Notes under the pieces: model-generated
Seen by the model: only the letters and a program-made list of their open reading frames with translations
The model's database searches: none
Told to the model about the DNA's origin: nothing
DNA from: Acidobacteriota bacterium
GTDB taxonomy: Bacteria; Acidobacteriota; Vicinamibacteria; Vicinamibacterales; UBA8438
Length of the DNA: 64,000 nucleotides
NCBI GenBank assembly: GCA_009838525.1
Contig: VXRJ01000038.1
Location: forward strand, 198,654-262,653
Direction: 5' to 3'
In this document: positions 58,301-64,000 of the stretch, one piece after another
Layout: the number at the start of each line of letters is the position of its first letter
Numbering within the stretch: position 1 is the stretch's first letter
Position numbers and translations under genes: made by a program

Positions 58301-59777
58301 CACGCCAGAGCGCGAAAAGGGCATCCGGCCGCTCGTCTTCCGGGAGTGCGCGCCACCAGTTCGGCAGCGTGTCCCTCCATGCGACTTCGTCGGCCTCGAG
58401 TACGCTCCCCCACTCCAGCCAGATCGCGAAGTCCGTGGCGCGTTCTCCCAACAGGTGTGCGTCCATGACCGTCGAACCGAAGAGCAGGTCGGGGCGCCAC
58501 GAGGAAACGAAGTCGGCGTGGAAGGGTTCGGGTAGGACTGCCGCCTGTTCGGGAGTACAGAACTGTCTTGGGCCCGGGCCGTGGACCGGCACGATCGGCT
58601 TATCGGCGAGGGTCCGGGCAAGGTCCTCGCGCAGATTCCGGAATGGGCCGGCCAGCAGGCCACCGTCGTCATCGGGTTCGCACAAGGCACGGTAGCCGCG
58701 TTCCCGCATGGCATCCGATTCGCCGGACAGCCAGATCAACAATTGGCGGACGATTTCCGGAACCTGTCCCACGATGGCTTCCTGCCAGGCGTCTCCAGCG
58801 ACCTCGCGCAGTTGCTGCCGGTCGACGTTGACGAACCAGTCGGCCTGCAGGTGGAATCCGAAGGGAATCCGGACCTGTGTGGGTAGCGTCGCGTACACGC
58901 ATCCATGATCGGCCGGACTCGGCAGGCCGTCGTCGTCGAGCCGCAGCAGACCGACGACTTGCCGTTCTGCCCGCCGGCCTCCCGGGTCGACCTGATCGTG
59001 AGTTTCTTGCCGCACCTCTAGGAAACGGCGCATGGCGGCGTCGTCCGGGCGGTAGTGGGCGACGAACGCCTTCCAGCGCCAGCGTGCGTCGCTCCCCGAA
59101 CGGCGGACGGTAACGATGTCGTCTTCGACCGAGAGCTTCCAGACGACCTCGTCGACGCTGACCTGGGTGAGGCCGCGCAGTGCAAGCACCGCGAGCGTGG
59201 TCCGGTTCTCGGTCGACGCCAGCCGTTCCAGGTCGTCCGTCACCGGGCGCCGCGGCTCTGCGGGTCGACCGAGCAAGAATGCGGTGGTGTAACCCGCGTC
59301 CGGTGCGGGGACTTCGTCGTCCCAGTGTGGACGCAGCGTGTCGAACCACTCTGGTACCTCCGATTCGAGATCTCCGCGTCGGACGCCGACATCGAACCGG
59401 AAACGCCAGTCGGCGTCCGAGACGCGCGCCTCCCGAAAACGCGCGAAGACCGACTTGAAGCCCACGCCCATGAAGCCCACCGTGGCGAGTCCCTTGGTGG
59501 ACGCGCCGAGCGAAGACAGGCCTCTGACGTCGGATTCGTCCAGCGCAAGGCGACCGTCGTGCTGGAACACTACGGCGTCGCCTTCCGATCGCCAGCAGAC
59601 CCGCCTCGCGCATGCGTCCACGGCGTTCTGCGTCAACTCGTAGATGTACATCCACGGGTGCGGCAGGCCGGCCGACAGCAGTTTCTGGACCGCTGTGCGT
59701 GCTCCCTTCCCGAATTCGTCTTCGTTTTTCTGTCGGATCCTGTCGACCACGCTGCGGCGGTCTGCATTCGTTGTCAA
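55320..59777 (-). CDS. Sacsin/Hsp90-type ATPase with C-terminal DUF3883 (NO VEIN-like)
   Basis: 1485 residues. The N-terminal Bergerat ATPase is evident: YIYELTQNAVDACARRV (E47, N51, D54), FQHDGRLALDESDVRGLSSLGASTKG (D74) and GFMGVGFKSVFARF (104-109). This is the sacsin-like GHKL subgroup. A ~1100-residue middle has no motif I recognise. A disordered Gly/Ser/Arg-rich linker (~1205-1330) precedes the DUF3883 domain: AVLQYEKQHGRRAEAMPDLQPGFDVRSVDDGG, RRIEVKGVQG (ExK) and TAKQANDALRNDDERVEYWLYVVDS. This gives a RecB-like nuclease core. The HATPase-plus-DUF3883 layout is also found in plant NO VEIN protein. It is co-translated with the downstream nuclease-helicase. A proposed role is DNA end sensing or remodelling. 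Confidence 0.9.
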   Translation of the reverse strand: MTTNADRRSVVDRIRQKNEDEFGKGARTAVQKLLSAGLPHPWMYIYELTQNAVDACARRVCWRSEGDAVVFQHDGRLALDESDVRGLSSLGASTKGLATVGFMGVGFKSVFARFREARVSDADWRFRFDVGVRRGDLESEVPEWFDTLRPHWDDEVPAPDAGYTTAFLLGRPAEPRRPVTDDLERLASTENRTTLAVLALRGLTQVSVDEVVWKLSVEDDIVTVRRSGSDARWRWKAFVAHYRPDDAAMRRFLEVRQETHDQVDPGGRRAERQVVGLLRLDDDGLPSPADHGCVYATLPTQVRIPFGFHLQADWFVNVDRQQLREVAGDAWQEAIVGQVPEIVRQLLIWLSGESDAMRERGYRALCEPDDDGGLLAGPFRNLREDLARTLADKPIVPVHGPGPRQFCTPEQAAVLPEPFHADFVSSWRPDLLFGSTVMDAHLLGERATDFAIWLEWGSVLEADEVAWRDTLPNWWRALPEDERPDALFALWRGIAKNEWHHAPVVPTKAGGWAAARDTSWLNEEPPSRRKPSGRAVAEALVAFLPTRGRQLQSGIRNRVNNRPHDAGVRWLKEHHNEVKLADLIRRAADEGAELPLVELLAWALGKGPLRQDLVPLVLTEEGPCKPTDALMANPLVPGGESRRGLFSQPALVAAYADIVDRSAVVAFLERLEVCGAGATEVRTERMPRSERDRVATRIGVDVAEVEQANDAGYKVHDRHFPFAIDSVPRAALQEWLTLEHHAFRGQGCHSATSFFHYRRSTPGRAPAQWVRDLRSHDWLLCTDGERRRPAEVLLAADPDREDAPVADIDGDLASRLAEEGVDFGGAVPQSPTLRRLERRGAAEIDDSDLAALLREALEAVGAGEATEDDLRRALAVVNLHGVPLTRRVVRRTGAGAGARGNLGGWVVALSDFEPALADAVQAAAELQPLPDTTTGRQALAFLLDTWERKPTAGVEVLRGHLAAAYRYVLDDMDAGDLPVGAWKEARAQAQLYGHREWHPIGPTLVVDDVQSPLIREFLPTDRIAVASAHLGDTKAQVRRVAQALDVALLSAEVEVEPGERATEPPWANRLRQLTATLSQLEDRPSLHDVTLHNALSLRVGARRHAVWAYVEGVDNQSTTLLLVGNPADFAVQAAEQLVEHFQLGQRGQEVPRLTGALFALDDESAFRRHLKLLADGLGVEPAATASGISQKPSTEDSSADEDTDVGTDAREKAPDSVSGGGDESVPTPRSSSGLSGPHAGGADNRPGPRAASGPFGGSKSRAGGRRDDGKPARPNGHRDHAAEGGSRTRPPTPGGRAADHVRMLVMSRGNHDTDTGDAASVRGTPRDDHRARQAVLQYEKQHGRRAEAMPDLQPGFDVRSVDDGGRERRIEVKGVQGRFEEEASVALTAKQANDALRNDDERVEYWLYVVDSTETERPRVFPIRWARERTRLRYGFYAYAWRDTAEHPAEATAEGLIALSPAAPEPLDPGDLPLNYNPVDDERLT

Positions 59778-60049
59778 GCGTTGTCCTCCCTCGGTCGTTC
59801 TGCGCCTCGCCAGCCTCAGCGGAACGGAGCCGCAGGCGGTCGTTGATGGCTCCAGTGGCCATCGGGTCGATCATCGGATCGCACGAGCAGTCCTGCAAGT
59901 CGGCTCGCGCCTTGCCGCGGTCGGCGATCTTCCCCGTAGGCTCTCGGTTGTCCACGCGATGCGCGAGCGGCACGGTGGGCAGATCGAGCGCTGGGAGCGT
60001 ATCCGTCAGACCGACGCCTTGACCAAGTCCGGCGAGAAGTGCGAAGACA
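59778..60049. other. 272-bp region upstream of the HATPase operon
   Basis: No recognisable gene. A continuous minus-strand frame (containing DVFALLAGLGQGVGLTDTLP, LAHRVDNREPTGKIADRG) extends over 59800-60057 and has no convincing start. It overlaps the end of the Phd-like gene. It probably contains the promoter for the HATPase-helicase operon, and possibly the relic of a toxin that once followed the Phd antitoxin. Confidence 0.45.
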
Positions 60050-60325
60050 TCATCTGCACTCGCTGATGATGATGTCGCTCGCGCTGCCGCAGTCTCGGAG
60101 TCCCATTGATGGTCGCCCGCTCTTCAGCCGTCGGCCGCTCCAATCGATTGTCAGGCTGGCTCTCAGCGCGGCGCGTGTCCGCTCAGCGGAGTCCGTCTCC
60201 GGGATGATCCGCGGCACTTGACTTCCGTCACGGATCACGACGAGCGTGGCGCCGTTCTCTACGGCGTGGATGTAGCTGTCGAGATCCGATTCGAGTTCCT
60301 GTAGGCTCACCTGCCGCTCTGGCAT
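60050..60325 (-). CDS. Lone Phd/YefM-type antitoxin
   Basis: 91 residues: MPERQVSLQELESDLDSYIHAVENG, TLVVIRDGSQVPRIIPET, then a basic C-terminal helix (ERTRAALRASLTIDWSGRRLKSG) ending SASDIIISECR. This is the full Phd fold and length. No toxin gene follows on the same strand; the next gene downstream is the 1485-residue ATPase 272 nt away. It may be an orphan, an anti-addiction gene or a regulator of the large operon. Confidence 0.8.
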   Translation of the reverse strand: MPERQVSLQELESDLDSYIHAVENGATLVVIRDGSQVPRIIPETDSAERTRAALRASLTIDWSGRRLKSGRPSMGLRDCGSASDIIISECR

Positions 60326-60400
60326 CTCATGCTCACCCCCGCCGCCCGATCACCCCAAGAGCCGTTGGGCAGGGTAGCATCAGAAATGGAGGAGGGCAGC

Positions 60401-60718
60401 ATGGCTGTCGTGCACATCGAGGCGGAGATCCCCTGGCGAATCGGTCGGGCAGATGGTGAGCATTGGGTCGGCATCTGCGATCCGCTCGAACTCACCGTCG
60501 AGTCCGAGACGTGGGCGGACCTGATGGAGGACATCGCACGGACCCTTGATGCGATGCTTCACGACCTACTGTCCAACAACGAGCTGGATCAGTTCTTGCG
60601 GGATCGTGGCTGGACCGCGCACGGCCCCACGAACGGTGCCGAGGCTGTCCGATTCGACATCCCGTTCATCCCCGCACTGGTTCAGCCGGATGATACGACG
60701 GCAGCGTTTCATCGCTAA
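60401..60718 (+). CDS. HicB-like antitoxin-type protein
   Basis: 105 residues from the ATG at 60401 (GGAGGAGGG upstream, at 60388-60396); a start at 60329 has no site. The fold resembles HicB: VHIEAEIPWRIGRADGEHWVGICDPLELTVESETWADLMEDIARTLDAMLHDLL, then an extra C-terminal part (LDQFLRDRGWTAHG..VRFDIPFIPAL). HicB proteins usually follow or precede a hicA toxin gene. The end overlaps a short frame (60690-60773) that begins like HicA, so this may be the survivor of a hicBA pair. Confidence 0.65.
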   Translation: MAVVHIEAEIPWRIGRADGEHWVGICDPLELTVESETWADLMEDIARTLDAMLHDLLSNNELDQFLRDRGWTAHGPTNGAEAVRFDIPFIPALVQPDDTTAAFHR

Positions 60719-60773
60719 GGTCCGGTCGTTGGGCTGCGGGTACAAAATCGACGCGGAAGCGCACGTCCTCTAG
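60690..60773 (+). pseudogene. Possible truncated hicA toxin
   Basis: 27 residues: MIRRQRFIAKVRSLGCGYKI then DAEAHVL and a TAG. The start MxRRxFIxKVRxLGC matches the first helix of HicA (YcfA) toxins, which continue ..GSHxxY. The overlap with the hicB-like 3' end is typical of such pairs. Beyond the TAG the expected GSH and strand part is not readable, so the toxin would be non-functional. Short length leaves much doubt. Confidence 0.3.
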
Positions 60774-60826
60774 CGCAGAGCCGGCGGGATCCACTACATA
60801 TCCGGTCCGCCCGACAGCCGCATCCC

Positions 60827-61395
60827 GTGACGGAATTAACCGTCTTCGTGACACGCAACGGCAGACAAAGTTCATCGCCATGAATCTTCCGGACGGACAG
60901 TCGCTCGAACTCACAGCGGGCGGCCAGAACGTACTCGTCAAGGAGATCGTCGAGCAGCTTGCGCCGCGCTTCACCCCCGGCGGCTACGTGATCTACGGCG
61001 GCGACACGGCGGAAGAGCACCTGCTCTACGACGAAGAGTACCTGCGGGACCTGGGCGTTGAGATCGACCGGTATGGGAAGATGCCGGACGTCGTGATCCG
61101 CTACGTCGAGCGCAACTGGCTCATTCTCATTGAGGCTGTCACGTCGCACGGTCCGGTGAACGTCCTGCGCCACAACCAACTCAAGGACCTCTTCGCCGGG
61201 TCAATAGCCGGGCTCGTCTTCGTTACGACGTTTCTCGACCGTGCGACGATGGGCGAGTACTTGCCGGAGATCGCTTGGGAGACGGAGGTGTGGGTCGCCG
61301 ATGCGCCTCGTCTCCCGTTATCAATCGGGCTCTGCCCGATTTGGCGTGACACACTACAGGACCCTGACGAACATGAAGTCACTACCCGATGCTGA
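60827..61395 (+). pseudogene. BsuBI/PstI-type restriction endonuclease, C-terminal domain, decayed
   Basis: From the ATG at 60880 the frame gives LTAGGQNVLVKEIVEQLAPR, TPGGYVIYGGDTAEEHLLYD, DRYGKMPDVVIRYVERNWLI and LIEAVTSHGPVNVLRHNQLK, the conserved catalytic domain of BsuBI/PstI enzymes, ending IAWETEVWVAD. In a second frame, 60827-60868 reads VTELTVFVTRNGRQS and would join at about 60868 with one frameshift. After VWVAD the sequence diverges to a random tail (APRLPLSIGLCPIWRDTL). The N-terminal half and the cognate methyltransferase are missing. The catalytic D and E/K residues are still visible. It is a relic. Confidence 0.75.
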
Positions 61396-62851
61396 GCTGA
61401 AGAGTCTCGCTACAGCACCTGGACCAAGGCAGTACCTCGCGTTCGACGAGATGGCGCGCCGAATACGGGGCAACCCGTCGCGTTGGATTCAGCACGAGGA
61501 GCCGTGGATTCGGAGTCCTGTAGATTTCACACGCGGGCTCAACGCCAAAGAGATGGAGTGGGCCTTTCTGAAATGGTCTCAGCAGTTGAACGACGTCGAA
61601 CCCGAGCTCGATCAGGAGCAAGAAGTGAGGATCGAGGAACTTGAGCGCCATCTCGACCAGGATCCTGATTCCCTTGAGAATAGGTATTTCAACGCGATCG
61701 GCGAAGAAATACGCCGACAACGGGACATGACAACCGAAGGCGCAGTGCGCAGCCGCTTGGAACGGATCACCTTGAAGGGGTTCAAGACGATCCGGGAACT
61801 GGTCGACTTTGAACCTCACTCACAAACCGTGCTAATTGGGCCCAACGGCGCTGGGAAGTCGAACTTCATTTCGTTCTTCCGCATGATGAGCTGGGCGTTG
61901 TCCGGCCCCGACAAGCTGGCGTTGCACGTGAGCCAGCAGGGTACTTCGCGCCGGCTTCTCCACGATGGCCCCGCCCATACCCGAGAGATCGAGGCCGAGT
62001 TGACGATCCGAACGGCAAGCGGAAGGAACGAGTACGCTTTTCGGCTCTTCCATGCCGCAGGAGACACGCTCGTTTTCGCCGAGGAGCGGTATCGATTCAC
62101 ACGCGCGGGACGACAGACCAAGGCGACTTGGAAGACTCTGGGCGCCGGACACAAGGACCCTCAACTCCCCGCTGCCGCGGTCGAAGATCAGACTGCACAG
62201 GTCATCCGCACGCTGCTGCGGAAGATGGTGGTCTATCAGTTTCATAACACGTCCGGCACTGCCCGAATTCGCGGCAAGTGGCCGGCTGGAGACAATCGCT
62301 GGCTCAAGGAGGATGCCGGCAACCTGGCGCCGGTACTCCACCGGCTACGAACACGAGCCCCGCGACACTACCAGCGCATCGTGGACACCATTCGACTCGT
62401 GCTGCCGATGTTCACCGATTTCGAGCTCGAACCGGAGGGTCGTGATCTGATGCTGGCTTGGCGCGAGCGAGATACGGACGAGGTGTTCGACGCCTCTCAG
62501 GCGTCCGACGGCTTCCTGCGCATAGCCGCGCTGATAACCCTGCTGCTGCAGCCGGCGCAGGATCTCCCTGACGTGCTGATTCTCGACGAACCCGAACTCG
62601 GCCTGCACCCATCGGCAATAGACGTGGTCGGCGGACTGATCGCGGCGGCGGCTACGAACATCCAGATCATTGCGGCAACACAGTCGGTCCCGCTGGTCGA
62701 CTGCTTCGATCCTGGCGACGTCGTGGTCGTCGAACGGCCGGATCGCGCATCTACGTTCAAGCGGCTGGATCCCACCGCACTGAGGGAGTGGCTCGAAGCG
62801 TACTCGGTATCCGAGTTGTGGGAGAAGAACGTTATCGGAGGGCGGCCCTGA
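61373..62851 (+). CDS. OLD/AbiL-like AAA ATPase, first gene of a two-gene system
   Basis: 492 residues from the ATG at 61373; an internal ATG at 61727 would leave the ATPase core only. A ~118-residue helical N-terminus (LPDAELKSLATAPGPRQYLAFDEMARRI, KWSQQLNDVEPELDQEQEVRIEELERHLDQD) precedes the SMC/OLD-like ATPase: ERITLKGFKTIRELVDF, VLIGPNGAGKSNFISFFRMM (Walker A 156-163), SQASDGFLRIAALITLLL (signature), VLILDEPELGLHPSAIDVV (Walker B) and IIAATQSVPLVDCF. Its TGA shares one base with the DUF4276 start (TGATG). ATPase plus TOPRIM-like partner is the layout of PARIS, AbiL and related anti-phage systems. Confidence 0.85.
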   Translation: MKSLPDAELKSLATAPGPRQYLAFDEMARRIRGNPSRWIQHEEPWIRSPVDFTRGLNAKEMEWAFLKWSQQLNDVEPELDQEQEVRIEELERHLDQDPDSLENRYFNAIGEEIRRQRDMTTEGAVRSRLERITLKGFKTIRELVDFEPHSQTVLIGPNGAGKSNFISFFRMMSWALSGPDKLALHVSQQGTSRRLLHDGPAHTREIEAELTIRTASGRNEYAFRLFHAAGDTLVFAEERYRFTRAGRQTKATWKTLGAGHKDPQLPAAAVEDQTAQVIRTLLRKMVVYQFHNTSGTARIRGKWPAGDNRWLKEDAGNLAPVLHRLRTRAPRHYQRIVDTIRLVLPMFTDFELEPEGRDLMLAWRERDTDEVFDASQASDGFLRIAALITLLLQPAQDLPDVLILDEPELGLHPSAIDVVGGLIAAAATNIQIIAATQSVPLVDCFDPGDVVVVERPDRASTFKRLDPTALREWLEAYSVSELWEKNVIGGRP

Positions 62852-63552
62852 TGTACCTCCGCCTGAACTTCATTGTCGAAGGACAGACCGAGGAGAGATT
62901 CGTCAACACCGTGCTGCGCGAGCACTTCGCGGACCGGTCGATTGTTGCGGTGGCGCATTGCGTCACGACCAGACGTGAGCGGCGAGCAGAGGATCGCAGG
63001 TACCGAGGCGGCCTCACCACCTACCAGCATGCCCGGGATGACATTCGTAGATGGGTGCGAGGAGACGGCGGCCGGGACGCAAGATTCACGACCATGTTTG
63101 ACCTATACAAACTGCCGGCCGACTTTCCCGGTTACGCAGAAGCCGCGAAAGTCTCCGATCCGTACGCGCGCGTGGGACTCCTTGAGGCGGCACTGAGCGA
63201 GACTATCGGCGACAGGAGGTTCATTCCGTACATCCAGCTTCACGAGTTCGAGGCTCTGCTGTTTGCCGATCCGCAGAAGCTTGACACTCAGTTCCCGGAT
63301 CGACCGTCGGCTATTGAGCAACTCGTCAAGACCGCGAGAGAAGTCGATTCACCGGAGCTGGTCGACGATGGGCCGACCACCGCGCCGTCGAAGCGAATAT
63401 CTGCGGCAATACCGGAATACGACCGTCGAAAGGCTTCTGCTGGTCCAATCGTTGCCGCAAAGATCGGATTGCCGGTGCTCCAAACGCAGTGCCGGCATTT
63501 CCGGGAATGGCTGGAGCGGCTCACCAGCGTGAAGGTCGATAGTCGCCTGTAG
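62851..63552 (+). CDS. DUF4276 (TOPRIM-like) protein, partner of the ATPase
   Basis: 233 residues. The opening LRLNFIVEGQTEERFVNTVLREHFA carries the VEGxTEE motif (E10) of TOPRIM-like and DUF4276 proteins. Later blocks are FTTMFDLYKLPADFPGYAEA (acidic), RFIPYIQLHEFEALLFADPQ, SAIPEYDRRKASAGP-type (AAIPEYDRRKASAGPIVAAKIG) and QCRHFREWLERL. The family is thought to be a metal-dependent nuclease linked to ABC-like ATPases. It overlaps the ATPase stop by one base, so both are made in equal amounts. Confidence 0.87.
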   Translation: MYLRLNFIVEGQTEERFVNTVLREHFADRSIVAVAHCVTTRRERRAEDRRYRGGLTTYQHARDDIRRWVRGDGGRDARFTTMFDLYKLPADFPGYAEAAKVSDPYARVGLLEAALSETIGDRRFIPYIQLHEFEALLFADPQKLDTQFPDRPSAIEQLVKTAREVDSPELVDDGPTTAPSKRISAAIPEYDRRKASAGPIVAAKIGLPVLQTQCRHFREWLERLTSVKVDSRL

Positions 63553-63621
63553 CGAGGCGCCTGGATGCCGGCGAGCACACGCGCACGCGGCTGGCAGACG
63601 ATTCCGTTGGAGGGTGACGCT

Positions 63622-63900
63622 GTGAGGCGGCAGCGCCCGTCCCCGGAGCATGCTCTCGGTGAGCTGAGCGGCCTGGTCGACATCCTCTCCGGCAGACAAG
63701 CACCCAGCGTACGGGTTCCCCTCTCAGAACTTGACCAGGCTTCCGAACTCTGCAGCCGGACGCTGTCGGACTGGTCGTGGCTGTGGCGTCAGCCTGGGCA
63801 CTACTTACGACTCTGGTGGCCCAGGAAGCGCTTCCAGTTCGCGCTACTGGGGGGCGAAGGCCTTCGATTGGCTCGTGGGGCCGGTCACCAAGGGAGCTGA
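63622..63900 (+). CDS. Small hypothetical protein, 92 aa
   Basis: 92 residues from a GTG at 63622 with GGAGGGTGA just upstream; an upstream ATG at 63565 is less supported. The sequence (RRQRPSPEHALGELSGLVDI, VRVPLSELDQASELCSRTLSDWSWLWRQPGHYLRLWWPRKRFQF) is Trp/Arg-rich in its second half and has no motif I recognise. It is 69 nt after the DUF4276 gene on the same strand and 5 nt before the EEP-family gene, so it may belong to the same operon. Confidence 0.5.
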   Translation: MRRQRPSPEHALGELSGLVDILSGRQAPSVRVPLSELDQASELCSRTLSDWSWLWRQPGHYLRLWWPRKRFQFALLGGEGLRLARGAGHQGS

Positions 63901-63905
63901 GGACC

Positions 63906-64000
63906 GATGAAGGTGATTACCTGGAACGTCAACAAGGCCAGCCTGTCCCGCAACGGCGTGTGGGAGATGCTGGAGCGTGAGGACGCGGACATCGTGCTGC
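63906..64000 (+). CDS. 5' end of an endonuclease/exonuclease/phosphatase-family gene
   Basis: The first 31 residues are seen: MKVITWNVNKASLSRNG, then VWEMLEREDADIVL. The start TWNVN is the Asn-containing metal-site motif of the EEP superfamily (ExoIII, DNase I, Mg-dependent phosphatases), followed by the usual helix and DADIVLLQE-like strand. The catalytic Glu and His lie beyond the window edge. It starts 5 nt after the previous gene. The substrate is unknown. Confidence 0.75.

Overview
The window is 64 kb of high-GC bacterial chromosome. Several things suggest an Acidobacteriota-type bacterium, probably near Vicinamibacteria: secreted PQQ-type beta-propeller proteins, four copies of a secreted family with a YACHEGNY motif, an envelope gene set ordered mreB-mreC-mreD-mrdA-rodA-rng, and many small toxin-antitoxin loci. 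This placement is inferred from gene content only; there is no rRNA or other marker here to prove it.

Positions 1-13.9 kb hold secreted and accessory genes. There are four paralogues of one exported family (270-1295, 4479-5462, 5600-6541, 8198-9190), an NHL-repeat protein, a Rap1a-like protein, a frameshifted acyl-CoA ligase gene, a DUF4126 membrane protein and a large PQQ-type propeller. Three toxin-antitoxin pairs are interspersed: Phd/VapC, an addiction-module antitoxin with ParE/RelE, and an Xre-like antitoxin with a RES toxin.

Positions 13.8-33.9 kb are conserved core: tRNA-Leu(CAG), sppA, a PpiD-like chaperone, a GGDEF protein translationally coupled to mreB, the cell-elongation operon mreBCD-mrdA-rodA, RNase G, a DinB-like protein, a concentrative nucleoside transporter, mtnA, tsaD, a dicarboxylate/amino-acid symporter, an HD hydrolase and a second PQQ-type propeller. 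Genes are tightly packed, with many 1-4 nt stop/start overlaps.

From about 33.9 kb to the right edge lies a defence island. In order it holds a 1265-residue SIR2-domain protein, an IS481-like remnant, an unrecognised 282-residue gene, a type I restriction-modification operon (hsdM-hsdS-Abi_C-hsdR) with an abortive-infection gene inserted between hsdS and hsdR, the tail of a decayed DNA methyltransferase, a gamma-glutamylcyclotransferase-like gene coupled to a four-helix membrane protein, a decayed abiEi, an unrecognised 290-residue gene and a broken IS1634-type transposase.

The most striking object follows at 51556-59777. It is a two-gene, GTGA-overlapping operon. The first gene encodes a Hsp90/sacsin-type ATPase with a DUF3883 nuclease-like C-terminus. 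The second encodes a Cas4/RecB-like iron-sulfur nuclease fused to a UPF1-like SF1 helicase. I do not recognise it as a named defence system and it is the best candidate here for a new one.

After it come a lone Phd antitoxin, a HicB-like gene with a possible hicA stub, a decayed BsuBI/PstI-type endonuclease, an OLD/AbiL-like ATPase coupled to a DUF4276 (TOPRIM-like) gene, a small unknown gene and the start of an endonuclease/exonuclease/phosphatase-family gene. The mix of intact multi-gene systems and at least six decayed fragments indicates repeated gain and loss of defence modules at one chromosomal site.
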